This document shows, in pieces, positions 43,430 to 53,754 of a stretch of 64,000 nucleotides of DNA. Source of the DNA: Hespellia stercorisuis DSM 15480. Its GTDB lineage: Bacteria > Bacillota > Clostridia > Lachnospirales > Lachnospiraceae. The notes below the pieces were generated by a model that saw nothing but the letters and a program-made list of their open reading frames with translations, made no database searches and was not told the origin of the DNA. The stretch spans positions 16,127-80,126 of the forward strand of contig NZ_FQZY01000018.1 in NCBI RefSeq assembly GCF_900142165.1, written 5' to 3'. Position numbers and translations under genes: made by a program. Numbering within the stretch: the first letter of the stretch is position 1; each line of letters begins with the position of its first letter.

Positions 43430-43462
43430 ATTATACATAAAAACCTTGAAGAAAAATTGAAA
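43430..43462 (-). promoter_or_regulatory. Promoter with response-regulator box for the two-component operon
   Basis: Minus-strand -10 TATAAT (43430-43435). The -35 position is occupied by the direct repeat TTGAA-N6-TTGAA (plus 43446-43461) instead of a consensus hexamer, as in activator-dependent promoters. The remaining gap to 43684 holds a weak hairpin with six T (43529-43547) and a 13-base tandem duplication at 43618-43643. Confidence 0.5.
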
Positions 43463-43528
43463 ACAATGCATAATAATGTTCTTATATATCAGCCCCATGC
43501 TGCTCCATTGCACTCTCTTTCTTTGCAC

Positions 43529-43547
43529 AAAAAAGCACAGACCGTGC
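43529..43547 (-). terminator. Weak terminator candidate of the sugar operon
   Basis: Minus-strand GCACG-GTC-TGTGC, a short stem with one G-U pair, followed by TTTTTT; about 140 bases beyond the PfkB gene end. Confidence 0.4.
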
Positions 43548-43684
43548 ATTTGACGTAGATGAAAAAAGAACAATGTTCTGTAATCAGACTTACGTGTCAA
43601 AGCACTGCCTGTGCCGTATGTATCCATGATATGTATCCATGGTCTGCAGCATTCCGGAAGATTGGTGAAACAGATTCCGCAATG

Positions 43685-44569
43685 TTACAGCTGTATTGTC
43701 TCCACTTCCTCCACCGTTGGAATGGAAGTCGTCGCACCAGCTCTGGAAACCGCGATTGCGGATGCCTTCGCACAGCGCTCTAAAATTGCCGGAACCGGCA
43801 TATCTGCCAGCAGTCCACCGATAAAGTATCCGGTAAAGGTATCCCCTGCCGCCGTGGTATCCACCGCCTGCACCTTGAAGATCCCCTGTGCAAAAGCCTG
43901 GTCTTTGTCGCGATATCTCACGCCGTCTCCACCCAATGTCAGCACCACCTTTGAATCCGGAAATTCCTGCATCATGTAATCCAGAATCTCATCCGGGTTC
44001 TTGTGCCCGGTCATCATCTCTCCCTCGATCTCGTTCATCAGGAAGATCGACACCTTATGGAAATCGCAGTCATCCAGCGCGGAATCATAAGGGGACGGGT
44101 TCAATGCGATCGTCATCTTTTTCTCGTATGCCTTATCAATGATATATGGCATCTCGTTGATCTCATTCTGGAGCAAGAGAATATCCCCCTCTCCAAAATC
44201 ACTCAGTACAGAATCCACCATCTCTTTTGTCACTCTGCGGTTCGTTCCACCGTAGAGCAGGATGCAGTTCTGCGCATTCTTGTCCACCTGAATGATCGTG
44301 TGACCGCTTCTTCCTTCCAGTGTCCGGATGTAAGTCGTATCGACATTGCTCTCCTTACAGATATCGAGAAACATCCCGCCGTCCTCACCAATCACTCCTG
44401 CGTGATAAACCGGCACTCCCGCCTTCGCCAGTGCGATAGACTGATTCAAGCCTTTTCCTCCGCCAAATGTGTTCATCCCTCCGGAACAGAGCGTCTCCCC
44501 CGGTCTCACCATGTGATCTACATTGTACACATAGTCATAATTCAACGATCCAAAATTCAATACTTTCAA
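43685..44569 (-). CDS. PfkB-family sugar kinase (ribokinase-like)
   Basis: Cytoplasmic sugar kinase of 294 residues. The first PfkB signature is TFGGGKGLNQSIALAKAG, and the second is DTTAAGDTFTGYFIGGL with the catalytic Asp in AAGD. VLTLGGDGVRY lies before it. Start is a TTG at 44569 with GGAGGAG five bases upstream, giving MKVLNFGSLNYDYVY; the last upstream in-frame ATG has no ribosome site and would lie within the rbsD terminator. Last gene of the nine-gene sugar operon. It resembles ribokinase, but the operon also has an FGGY kinase, so the true sugar is open. Confidence 0.85.
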   Translation of the reverse strand: MKVLNFGSLNYDYVYNVDHMVRPGETLCSGGMNTFGGGKGLNQSIALAKAGVPVYHAGVIGEDGGMFLDICKESNVDTTYIRTLEGRSGHTIIQVDKNAQNCILLYGGTNRRVTKEMVDSVLSDFGEGDILLLQNEINEMPYIIDKAYEKKMTIALNPSPYDSALDDCDFHKVSIFLMNEIEGEMMTGHKNPDEILDYMMQEFPDSKVVLTLGGDGVRYRDKDQAFAQGIFKVQAVDTTAAGDTFTGYFIGGLLADMPVPAILERCAKASAIAVSRAGATTSIPTVEEVETIQL

Positions 44570-44647
44570 TTCGTCTCCTCCTTTTGCCGGATTTCCCACA
44601 TTCCCCACTATATGTTGAAATCCTTTTTGATTTTTTGTCTTTTTAAA

Positions 44648-44676
44648 AAGGGATGAGAAGTATTTTCTCATCCCTT
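44648..44676 (-). terminator. Hairpin between rbsD and the PfkB kinase gene
   Basis: AAGGGATGAGAA / TTCTCATCCCTT, 12 perfect pairs with a five-base loop, then a T-run on the minus strand. It probably lowers kinase expression relative to the transporter. Confidence 0.7.
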
Positions 44677-44699
44677 CCTTTAACATTATTATCCCCTAA

Positions 44700-45101
44700 T
44701 CAAGCCGGAAATGCAACTCCTGCTCTCAAAATAATGTTCGGATATGGTGTAAATTCTCCCGTGCGGATTGCAAATTTGACATCTTTGGACATCACTTTCA
44801 AATCCTCATGAGGAATCATCTCGTGCTCTACCCCCGACAGCTTTTCTTCTATGTATTTTAAGAGTGCCGGGTTTTTCTCCACAATCTCCTCCGCCAATGT
44901 ATAGAACTCCACCTCTGCCTCACCGAGAACCGCATCCATCGTCTGAACAAATGTCGGAACTCCGCCGCAGAGTGCCAGATCAACGATCGGGACTCCTTTC
45001 GGGATCGGCATGCCTCCATCTCCTATCATAAATGTGTCCTTGTGTCCAAGTCCTGCAATATATCCGGCCAGCTGGGCATTGATTATTCCGCTTTTCTTCA
45101 T
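44700..45101 (-). CDS. rbsD: RbsD-type sugar mutarotase
   Basis: A 133-residue protein of the RbsD/FucU fold that interconverts sugar anomers or pyranose and furanose forms. It has GYIAGLGHKDTFMIGDGGMP with the catalytic His, VDLALCGGVPTFVQTMDAVL, and the C-terminal FTPYPNIILRAGVAF typical of RbsD. GAGGGGGAG precedes the start at 45101. It sits 22 bases after the permease gene. Confidence 0.9.
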   Translation of the reverse strand: MKKSGIINAQLAGYIAGLGHKDTFMIGDGGMPIPKGVPIVDLALCGGVPTFVQTMDAVLGEAEVEFYTLAEEIVEKNPALLKYIEEKLSGVEHEMIPHEDLKVMSKDVKFAIRTGEFTPYPNIILRAGVAFPA

Positions 45102-45123
45102 GCTTTTCTCCCCCTCGCTGATT

Positions 45124-46176
45124 TTATTTGCTCTCGTTACGTGCCTGAAGTGCCATCTTTGCCTGCAGATTTCTCTGGAACTGGTCAACGATTACGGCTG
45201 CGATTACCACGATACCCTTAATAACCTTCTGCCAGAACTCAGATACGCCGCACATGGTCATACCATCGTTGATTACACCAATGATAAATGCACCGATAAT
45301 GGTTCCACCGACTGTACCGACACCGCCCGCCATGGATGTTCCACCGAGTACCGCTGCTGAGATTGCATTCATTTCCCATCCCTCACCGGTCGCCGGATGT
45401 GATGCAACAAGCTGGGCTGCCGAGATCATACCTACGATAGCAGAACAGAAGCCCGAGAACATGTATACGAGGGTCACATCTTTATTTACCTTAATGCCGG
45501 ATAATTTTGCCGCCTTTGTGTTGCCCCCGATTGCCAGAATATGCCATCCAAAGGCAGTGTATTTCAGGATAAATGCCGCCACCAGCGCGATGAGAACCAG
45601 AATGATAACACCTGCCGGGATCCCCAGTATACTCTTTCCGAGTGCATCAAATCCGGTGTTGCCGAGTGCTTCATTTCCTGTGATATTAGAGAATGTCGCA
45701 CCGCCCGATCTTAAGTTCGCAAGACCACGGGCAATGTTCATGGTACCCAGTGTAGTGATAAACGGCGCTACATTAAATCGTGTGATGATGATACCGTTCA
45801 GGAGACCGATCAACACACCTGTCAATGCTCCGATCAGCATTACCCACGGTACTCCGAAATATACTGTCACGCCAAACATCTTCAGCGTAAGTCCCTGGTT
45901 GATCAGACCACCTGCGATCATTCCCGCAAGACCTGCCACAGAACCAACAGACAGGTCGATACCTCCTGTGATGATAACATACGTCATACCGATACCCATG
46001 ATTCCATATAATGCAACGTGCTTCGCAACTGTAAGTCCAGTGTTAATCGTGAAGAAGTTCGGGGTCGCAATACTGAAGAAGATAATCAGCACTGCTAAAA
46101 TCAATAATGTTCTTCCTTTCAGCAGGGTCATCACGATATTGGTATTTCCCGCCTTTTTTGTACTTGTATTTGCCAT
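45124..46176 (-). CDS. rbsC: Ribose-type sugar ABC permease
   Basis: Membrane permease of 350 residues with about ten helices, BPD_transp_2 family. The typical segments GMTYVIITGGIDLSVGSVAG, NGIIITRFNVAPFITTLGTM and AAVLGGTSMAGGVGTVGGT (the EAA-like coupling region) are present. Partner of the ATPase 18 bases upstream and the binding protein at 48541-49572. The sugar specificity is not evident from the permease. Confidence 0.9.
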   Translation of the reverse strand: MANTSTKKAGNTNIVMTLLKGRTLLILAVLIIFFSIATPNFFTINTGLTVAKHVALYGIMGIGMTYVIITGGIDLSVGSVAGLAGMIAGGLINQGLTLKMFGVTVYFGVPWVMLIGALTGVLIGLLNGIIITRFNVAPFITTLGTMNIARGLANLRSGGATFSNITGNEALGNTGFDALGKSILGIPAGVIILVLIALVAAFILKYTAFGWHILAIGGNTKAAKLSGIKVNKDVTLVYMFSGFCSAIVGMISAAQLVASHPATGEGWEMNAISAAVLGGTSMAGGVGTVGGTIIGAFIIGVINDGMTMCGVSEFWQKVIKGIVVIAAVIVDQFQRNLQAKMALQARNESK

Positions 46177-46194
46177 AATTCAACTCTCCTTTTC

Positions 46195-47736
46195 CTAATC
46201 CTCTTTGACCTCTTTGTGTGTACTGTGGCCCTTATATGAAGCTAATACCAGACCATCCTCTGTAATCTCTTCGTGCCTGAACTCTCCTGTTTTAATTCCG
46301 TTGGAGAGAACGATCACACGGTCTGCGATTGCCACAATTTCCTTCAGCTCAGATGAAACTACCATAATTGACAGCCCGCGCTCCGCATACTGGTTGATGA
46401 TATCGAACACCTCTGTTTTGGCACCGATATCAATACCGCGGCTCGGCTCATCCAGAAGCAGTATCTCCGGATTGGTAAGAATGCCCTTTCCGATTACCAC
46501 CTTCTGTTGGTTTCCTCCGGATAGAGAAAGGATCGGAAGATCTTTATCCGCAACCTTAATCATAATATCCTTGATCTGCTTGTCTACATTTTCATCCTCA
46601 AGTTTACCCTGAAGCACTCCACCCTTTGTGTAATTCTCCAGGCTGGAAAGGGAAATGTTCTTTTTAATACTCATGGTCTGCACAAGACCTTCGCCCTGTC
46701 TGTCCTCCGGAACCAGTGCAAAACCATTCTTAATCTGCTCGTTAATGTTTTTGACATTCATGAGTTTACCATTTTTGCTGATCTCACCGGTGTGTTCCGG
46801 TCTCAGCCCCATGATGCACTCGAAGATCTCCGTACGCCCCGCGCCCATCAGACCATAGATCCCAAGGATCTCTCCTTTTTTCAGATCAAAACTGACGTTG
46901 TCAAGAAGGTATCCGCCACCTTTTTTCGGGAGTGTCAGATTTTTCACTTCCAGTACCTTCTCCTGCTTCTCCCAGTCGAGCTGACGATCCTTTTTCGGGT
47001 AGTTCTTGTCCTGACCCACCATCTTCTCCACGATCCATGGGACATTGATATCCTTCACTTCCGCTCTGGCAACATATTTGCCGTCACGGAGAATGGTCAC
47101 GTTGTCGCCGATCTGCATGATTTCTTCCAGTCTGTGAGAGATATATACGATCGCGATTCCCGCATCGGTAAACTCTCTCATCAGCTTGAACAGAACCTCT
47201 ACCTCCTGCTCACTCAGTGAGGAGGTCGGCTCATCCATAATCAGAATCTTCAAGTCATCCTGCAGGAAATTACGGGCAATCTCTATCATCTGCTGCTGTC
47301 CCACACGCAGGTCTCCGACTAAAGTGTTGGGATCCATGACATGCTCCAGCTTCTCCAATACTCTCTCTGTCTCTGAGATATGCTTCTTGTTATCCAGTTT
47401 GATTCCCTGCATCTGCTCTCTTCCCATGAACACATTCTGGTATACATTCAGATTCGGGAAAAGACTCAATTCCTGATGAATAATTCCGATTCCCCGGTCT
47501 CTTGCCTCTGTCGTATCCTTGAAGCTGACCTCTTCGTCTGCCATGTACATCTTACCGGAAGAAGGCTGCTCGATCCCGGCGATCAGTTTCATCAATGTCG
47601 ATTTTCCGGCTCCGTTTTCACCAATCAGAACGTTCACTTTTCCCTTCATTACATCGTAGGAAACATTGTCAAGAGCTTTTGTACCTGGATATATTTTATT
47701 CATGCCCTCCGCATGTAATACTACATTGCTATCCAT
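46195..47736 (-). CDS. rbsA: Sugar ABC ATPase with two nucleotide-binding domains
   Basis: ATPase of 513 residues, the RbsA/MglA class. The first domain has VLIGENGAGKSTLMKLIAGI, a degenerate signature LRVGQQQMIEIAR and ILIMDEPTSSLSEQE. The second has a degenerate P-loop IYGLMGAGRTEIFECIMGL, LSGGNQQKVVIGKGIL and ILLLDEPSRGIDIGAK. One intact and one degenerate ATP site is normal for the class. It is 12 bases after the DUF2291 lipoprotein gene. Confidence 0.92.
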   Translation of the reverse strand: MDSNVVLHAEGMNKIYPGTKALDNVSYDVMKGKVNVLIGENGAGKSTLMKLIAGIEQPSSGKMYMADEEVSFKDTTEARDRGIGIIHQELSLFPNLNVYQNVFMGREQMQGIKLDNKKHISETERVLEKLEHVMDPNTLVGDLRVGQQQMIEIARNFLQDDLKILIMDEPTSSLSEQEVEVLFKLMREFTDAGIAIVYISHRLEEIMQIGDNVTILRDGKYVARAEVKDINVPWIVEKMVGQDKNYPKKDRQLDWEKQEKVLEVKNLTLPKKGGGYLLDNVSFDLKKGEILGIYGLMGAGRTEIFECIMGLRPEHTGEISKNGKLMNVKNINEQIKNGFALVPEDRQGEGLVQTMSIKKNISLSSLENYTKGGVLQGKLEDENVDKQIKDIMIKVADKDLPILSLSGGNQQKVVIGKGILTNPEILLLDEPSRGIDIGAKTEVFDIINQYAERGLSIMVVSSELKEIVAIADRVIVLSNGIKTGEFRHEEITEDGLVLASYKGHSTHKEVKED

Positions 47737-47748
47737 ACACTTACCTCC

Positions 47749-48390
47749 TTATTCCTCTTTCAATTCTACTGGTGTAATCAATAATGTGGTGTTGTCACTT
47801 ACTGTGAAGCAGCCCACAAATGAAACGGTCTTACCTTCATAATCTTTTGCTGTGTCAGGACTTACCACAGTCTCCTGGATCAGATCATGAATGCTCTTGC
47901 TGACCTGGGCATATTCCTGCTGGTTCGTGTAGTCACCGTATTTGATGAAGGACAGTGAATCACGTACCGCAGAGCCTTTGAATACAGAACCGACCTGTAA
48001 TTTAATTTCCTCAGACCCATCGTATCCATCTAACTTCACCGTCATCGTTCCCGCTTTACTTTCTGTATCAACTGATTCTACGGTACCGGTTCCTTTTACA
48101 ACATAACTCAGGTCTCCGCTGGTACCCATAGAGTATTTTCCATATTTATCCGCAAGTGAAGTCAGATCTCCTTTTGCTTCTGTCAAAAAGTCTCCCAGAT
48201 CCACCGCCGTTTCCTCTAACTCCGGAAGTGCCTGTGAATCCCAGAACTCTGCTACATTATCTCCTGCATTAAACTCCGTCTTTCCGGTAAGCTTGCCCTC
48301 TTCACCGATTTTTACTACCTTTATACAACCACTCATCGTTGTCATTACAAGAGCGGTTGCTAACAATAATGAAATAATCTTTTTCTTCAT
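47749..48390 (-). CDS. DUF2291 lipoprotein of a sugar ABC operon
   Basis: A 213-residue exported lipoprotein. Signal peptide MKKKIISLLLATALVMTTMS with lipobox MSGC, so the mature protein is anchored to the outer face of the membrane. The body contains KYGKYSMGTSGDLSYVVKGT and GSVFKGSAVRDSLSFI, and ends with VGCFTVSDNTTLLITPVELK; this matches DUF2291, which accompanies ribose-type ABC transporters. Function is unknown; it may assist substrate binding. AGGAGAG precedes the start. Confidence 0.8.
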   Translation of the reverse strand: MKKKIISLLLATALVMTTMSGCIKVVKIGEEGKLTGKTEFNAGDNVAEFWDSQALPELEETAVDLGDFLTEAKGDLTSLADKYGKYSMGTSGDLSYVVKGTGTVESVDTESKAGTMTVKLDGYDGSEEIKLQVGSVFKGSAVRDSLSFIKYGDYTNQQEYAQVSKSIHDLIQETVVSPDTAKDYEGKTVSFVGCFTVSDNTTLLITPVELKEE

Positions 48391-48449
48391 ACTCTGCTCT
48401 CCTTTATAAATCAACCTTTTTCTTCATTTCAGGACGTTTTTATTCATAT

Positions 48450-48475
48450 ATGGGGAGTACCGAAGTACTCCCCAT
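48450..48475 (-). other. cUUCGg-capped hairpin after the binding-protein gene
   Basis: ATGGGGAGTAC / GTACTCCCCAT, 11 pairs closed on the minus strand by a C-TTCG-G tetraloop. No T-run follows. A stable intercistronic hairpin like this commonly protects the upstream message, here that of the binding protein, which is needed in excess. Confidence 0.7.
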
Positions 48476-48540
48476 GTCTGTTTGATGTGTTCCCCTTCGC
48501 ACTAAGCTCGTGCAAGACCTCGCTAAGCTATTCTGGAAGT

Positions 48541-49584
<1,044 letters not shown>

Positions 49585-49642
49585 TTAAAATGAATTAATA
49601 GGTTTATTAGATGCAACAGGGTCTGCCCCTGTGTATCTTAAA

Positions 49643-51124
49643 TTAATGTGTCAGCACCATACTGACAGCTTCCTTCCATCCGCAATATTTCTTTTCCCGC
49701 ACTTCTTTATCCATGGATGGGGTGAATTTTGTCCGCTGCATCCGGTCAAAGATGCTTGGATCGTATATTTTCATCGCAAGTCCCGCTACATAAGCCGCTC
49801 CGATTCCTGACAGTTCTTCCGCGTTCGGAACCTGTACCGGAATCTGTGCCATATCGCTCTGGAACTGCATCAGATACCTGTTTCTCGTCGGACCGCCGTC
49901 CACACGGAGTTCTTCGATTGCCACTCCCGAATCCCGGCTCATGACCTCCACGATATCCGTAATCTGATATGCAATACATTCCAGTGCTGCTTTTGCAAGC
50001 TCGGCCTGACCTGTGGTTCTTGTGATCCCTGAGATAACTGCCTTTGCCTCGCTGTCCCAATACGGTGCTCCAAGCCCCGTAAATGCAGGAACCAGATAGG
50101 TCGTATCCGCCGGATTGGCCGCATTGGCAAGCTCTTCTGTCTCCTTCGCGGAGGCAACCAGCTTCAGGTCTTTCTGCAGCCAGCTGATGACTGCACCCGT
50201 GTAATTAATATTGCCTTCCAGCACATAGGTTACTTTGCCATTCATCCCCCAGGCGAGGGAGGTCACGACACCGTGCTCACTGTACACCGGGCTCTCTCCC
50301 ACATTCATCATGATAGAAGATCCTGTCCCATATGTAGATTTCATCATGCCTTTTTTCAGGCATCCCTGTCCAAACAGCGAGCCGTGGGAATCTCCCAGCA
50401 CCCCGTGTATCGGAATCGGTTCATCCAGAAAGCCTTCAAAATCGGTCTCTCCAAAATTCGCATTGGAATCACAGACCTCAGCCAGACTCTTTGAGTTTAT
50501 TCCGAAGATCCCGCAGATTTTGTCATCCCAGGTCAGAGTATTCAGATTGAACAGCTGTGTTCTGGATGCATTGGAATAATCCGTCTTATAAGACTTCCCG
50601 CCGGTCAGCTTATAGACCAGCCAGGTGTCAATCGTTCCGAATGCAACTTCTCCACGCTCCGCCATTTCCCGCACACCGTCTGTCTCCTGCAGGAACCACG
50701 CGAACTTGGATGCCGGAAAATAGGGTGATAAGTTTATTCCCGTCGCCCTGCGGACTTCCTGCGCATACCCCGCCCGCTCTATCTCTGCGCAGATTTCCTT
50801 TGCTCTGGAGCACTGCCACACAATTGCGTCTGCAACTGGTTCGCCGGTCGTCCGATTCCATGCAGCCGAGGTCTCTCTCTGATTGCTGATTCCTAAACAT
50901 GCGATCTGGTTTTTATCAATTCCAGCCTGCATTACTACATTCTTCACGACCTGCACTGTGTTTGCATAGATCTCATTCAGATTATGTGAGACCCAGCCCT
51001 CTTCGTTGATGATCTGCTCATGCGGAAGATCCGTTCTGCAAATCAGAGTACCCTGCTTGTCAAAAAGCAGTGCCTTCGTTCCCTGCGTGCTCTGATCTAC
51101 GGATAAAACATATTTCTTTTCCAT
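49643..51124 (-). CDS. FGGY-family carbohydrate kinase (glycerol-kinase-like)
   Basis: Sugar kinase of 493 residues. N-terminal YVLSVDQSTQGTKALLFDK is the phosphate loop; it reads STQGTK where glycerol kinases have STxxxR. GISNQRETSAAWNRTTGEPV and AIVWQCSRAKEICAEIE resemble GlpK. The C-terminal domain has GLGAPYWDSEAKAVISGITR and LRVDGGPTRNRYLMQFQSDM, then ELSGIGAAYVAGLA. In this operon, after an aldose-ketose isomerase, it probably phosphorylates the resulting ketose rather than glycerol. Gap to the isomerase is 4 bases. Exact substrate open. Confidence 0.85.
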   Translation of the reverse strand: MEKKYVLSVDQSTQGTKALLFDKQGTLICRTDLPHEQIINEEGWVSHNLNEIYANTVQVVKNVVMQAGIDKNQIACLGISNQRETSAAWNRTTGEPVADAIVWQCSRAKEICAEIERAGYAQEVRRATGINLSPYFPASKFAWFLQETDGVREMAERGEVAFGTIDTWLVYKLTGGKSYKTDYSNASRTQLFNLNTLTWDDKICGIFGINSKSLAEVCDSNANFGETDFEGFLDEPIPIHGVLGDSHGSLFGQGCLKKGMMKSTYGTGSSIMMNVGESPVYSEHGVVTSLAWGMNGKVTYVLEGNINYTGAVISWLQKDLKLVASAKETEELANAANPADTTYLVPAFTGLGAPYWDSEAKAVISGITRTTGQAELAKAALECIAYQITDIVEVMSRDSGVAIEELRVDGGPTRNRYLMQFQSDMAQIPVQVPNAEELSGIGAAYVAGLAMKIYDPSIFDRMQRTKFTPSMDKEVREKKYCGWKEAVSMVLTH

Positions 51125-51128
51125 CTGA

Positions 51129-52529
51129 TCATTCTCCTCTTAAATACGCTTTTACGTCTTCCTCAATCGGATCATATAAATCCGGTTTCACACCAATGTA
51201 CTTACATGCCTCGTAAAGTACCGGCACAACGTCCTTGTGAATCCCAACACAGTGATGAATATATGGGCCTTCCACAATTTTTGCCTCCAGCCTCTTAATG
51301 TTATCTACCTCTACCCAGAGATAGGTTCCCATTCCCTTCGGTCCGTCCACACCCTTTGCATTTCCGAGGAGCATGGAGTACTCGCCGTTGTCTCCGTCGA
51401 AACGTACCAGAGTCACATCGCCATGCTTTGCCTCCGCAGTAATACTTCCCGGATGCTCAAATGCCAGTGGATATGTCAGCTTTGCTTTTTCTCTTGCCAC
51501 AGAGATTGGCCATGGTCCGCAATGCTGCAGCAGTTCCCCGTTCTCAATATCCGGGTGGCGGATGGTCCAGTCGGCAAAGAAGCCTCTCGTCTCATCCATT
51601 CCCGCTGCCTCCACAAGCAATGCAGTGATTGCTCCATGGATATCCGTCTCACAGACTACCGGGATTCCCTCATCATTTAGAAGTGCATTTGCTGCACACG
51701 GCATAATTCCGAGCTCGCTCTGCAGCTGGTTCCAGCACTGAATCGCCGCCGCCTGGCATCCGTATTTGTCAATCAGATTCTTCATGGCAACCTTCAGAGC
51801 TGCTACGTTCTCAAGTTCTTCGTCCTTGATCATGATCTCCATATTATCTCTGCAGTACTGCATTACCTTCGCTACTTCTGTGCCCTCTTCTTTTGCCTTC
51901 TTCACTTCATCTGTCAATTCCGGCATCGGAATCGGAGATAACTGAATGTTGAATTTTTCTAACAGCTCGCCCTCGTTACACATGGTTGTCCAGAAGTCGA
52001 ACGGTCTTGTTGAAATCTGAAGAATCCGGATGTGCCTGAAGGTCTTCACGACATTACAGACTGCCATAAAATCCTTAAGTCCTCTCTCAAAAACGGGATC
52101 ATTCAATCTGCAGTTTGTCATATAAGTGAATGGAATGCCAAATCTTCTCAGTACCTTTCCTGTTGCGAACAACCCACACTGCGTATCTCTCAGACGGACA
52201 CCGTTCTCATCCGGTCTCTCATCCAGCGGTCCCCATAAAAGTACCGGAACATCTAACTCTTTTGCAAGTCTTGCGCATTCGTACTCTGTACCAAAGTTGC
52301 AATGCGGCAGGAACAGACCATCGATTTTTTCCTGTTTGAATTTTTCTGCAATCTTATACATATCTTCATCATTGTAGAGCAGCCCTTCTTCATTGATATC
52401 CGTGATATCCACGAAATCTACTCCCAGTTCCTTCAGCCTGTCTGCTGTCAGCCCTCTGTACTTGATCGCGTCCGGTGCGCTGAAAATACTTCTGCGTGTC
52501 GGGGCATAACCCAATTTGATGTGTGCCAT
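51129..52529 (-). CDS. L-fucose/L-arabinose isomerase-family protein
   Basis: A 466-residue cytoplasmic protein, shorter than true FucI (about 590). It has IKLGYAPTRRSIFSAPDAIK near the start, LLWGPLDERPDENGVRLRDT, and the C-terminal half CETDIHGAITALLVEAAGMD, where Glu and Asp in ETDIHG sit like metal ligands. HHCVGIHKDVVPVLYEACKY near the end supplies the conserved His. This is the fold of metal-dependent aldose-ketose isomerases; the substrate of this subfamily is not known to me. It is the first enzyme gene after LacI and immediately precedes the FGGY kinase. Confidence 0.75.
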   Translation of the reverse strand: MAHIKLGYAPTRRSIFSAPDAIKYRGLTADRLKELGVDFVDITDINEEGLLYNDEDMYKIAEKFKQEKIDGLFLPHCNFGTEYECARLAKELDVPVLLWGPLDERPDENGVRLRDTQCGLFATGKVLRRFGIPFTYMTNCRLNDPVFERGLKDFMAVCNVVKTFRHIRILQISTRPFDFWTTMCNEGELLEKFNIQLSPIPMPELTDEVKKAKEEGTEVAKVMQYCRDNMEIMIKDEELENVAALKVAMKNLIDKYGCQAAAIQCWNQLQSELGIMPCAANALLNDEGIPVVCETDIHGAITALLVEAAGMDETRGFFADWTIRHPDIENGELLQHCGPWPISVAREKAKLTYPLAFEHPGSITAEAKHGDVTLVRFDGDNGEYSMLLGNAKGVDGPKGMGTYLWVEVDNIKRLEAKIVEGPYIHHCVGIHKDVVPVLYEACKYIGVKPDLYDPIEEDVKAYLRGE

Positions 52530-52559
52530 TTTCATTTCCTCCGTTTGAATCTATATTGT

Positions 52560-53570
52560 CTACACCATTTTATGAATATCCTTCACACTGTCCCGCTCGA
52601 TAAAGTCTGTGCAGACACTGATCTTGGATTTTGATCTGTTCATCTGATTGATGATCTCATGCAGCTTTCTCACTGCAATTCCGCCCATCTCCGGTTTTGA
52701 CACGCGAATCGTTGTCAGCCGCGGAGAGACGATCTCTGAAAATGGAAGATCATCAAATCCCGCAATGGAGATATCGTCCGGTATCCGATATCCGGATTCC
52801 TGAAATGCTTTCATCGCACCGAGTGCGATCATATCGTTATCTGCAAAAAATGCAGTTGGGAGCTCCGGCCTGTCCTTGAGAATTTTTAACATCTGTCTGT
52901 ACGCTCCATCCATCGTCGTATCCAGAGTAAAACAGTACTTTTCCTCCGCCGGAAGACGGGCATTCTTCAGCGCTCTCCTATATCCGTTGGCTCTTCCCTT
53001 AAACGCCTGTATACGGAAGTTCCCTTTCAAATATCCGATCTTCTCATGCCCTTTCGCGATCAGATACTCTGTCAGCACTCTGGCGGAATCGTCGTTGTCA
53101 ATCAACACGCCATCGAAGCTCATCGATGGATCAAAATAGTCAAATAATAAGAACGGACACTTCGCGTCCTTGTAAAGTTCAATGTCATCCTCCATCAGTT
53201 CCGTTCCCAGAAGAATCACCGCCGCATCCGTATCCCGGATCAGCCAGTGTACCTGCTCCTCATAGTCTGCTGCAAACCTGTCCAGATGACAGATAATCAT
53301 CTCATAGCCAAACTTGCGACATTCTTTCTCCGCTCCGTCAATCAGTAAATTAAAAAAAGGAGAATCATCAATAATTGCACCCGTACGCTTATATATCACA
53401 AACTTCACTTTCGTAATCCGGTTCTCTGATATGTACCCCATCTCTTTGGCGACCCTCCGAATCTCGGAGGCGGTTTTTTGATTGACACCTTTCTTATTAT
53501 TCAACGCATTGGAAACAGTGGCAGGTGAAAATCCTGTAGCTTTACTTATACTTTTTATGCTTATTTTCAT
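52560..53570 (-). CDS. LacI-family regulator of the isomerase-kinase-ABC operon
   Basis: Repressor of 336 residues. The helix-turn-helix and hinge are SIKSISKATGFSPATVSNAL and NNKKGVNQKTASEIRRVAKE. The periplasmic-binding-like sensor has GVLIDNDDSARVLTEYLIAK, GHEKIGYLKGN, TAFFADNDMIALGAMKAFQE and SIAGFDDLPFSEIVSPRLTT. It is strikingly similar along its length to the LacI at 54031-55056. First gene of its operon (30 bases before the isomerase); its promoter overlaps a TAAACGTTT operator, so it is probably self-regulated. Confidence 0.9.
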   Translation of the reverse strand: MKISIKSISKATGFSPATVSNALNNKKGVNQKTASEIRRVAKEMGYISENRITKVKFVIYKRTGAIIDDSPFFNLLIDGAEKECRKFGYEMIICHLDRFAADYEEQVHWLIRDTDAAVILLGTELMEDDIELYKDAKCPFLLFDYFDPSMSFDGVLIDNDDSARVLTEYLIAKGHEKIGYLKGNFRIQAFKGRANGYRRALKNARLPAEEKYCFTLDTTMDGAYRQMLKILKDRPELPTAFFADNDMIALGAMKAFQESGYRIPDDISIAGFDDLPFSEIVSPRLTTIRVSKPEMGGIAVRKLHEIINQMNRSKSKISVCTDFIERDSVKDIHKMV

Positions 53571-53602
53571 CTGCTCTCCTCCCTGTCGTACCCTATAGCC
53601 AT

Positions 53603-53630
53603 AGTATAAACGTTTTATGTAAATATTCAA
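53603..53630 (-). promoter_or_regulatory. Promoter and operator O1 of the LacI-led sugar operon
   Basis: Minus-strand TTGAAT (53625-53630), 16-base spacer, TATACT (53603-53608). The operator-like ATAAACGTTTTAT at 53606-53618 covers the -10. Confidence 0.55.
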
Positions 53631-53754
53631 TATATTTTTTTATATATATTTCGTTTTTGTATACTTTTCACCTATTTTACGTACGCTTTTTGTATAATTT
53701 ACCTATTGTTTTTTAGATTTTTTTAGTTTTTATTGTTTTTGAATGCTTCTGTAT

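Noticed and set aside
43618..43643. 13-base tandem duplication (TATGTATCCATG)
   Set aside because: Only two copies in non-coding DNA; no pairing, promoter or gene context to give it meaning.
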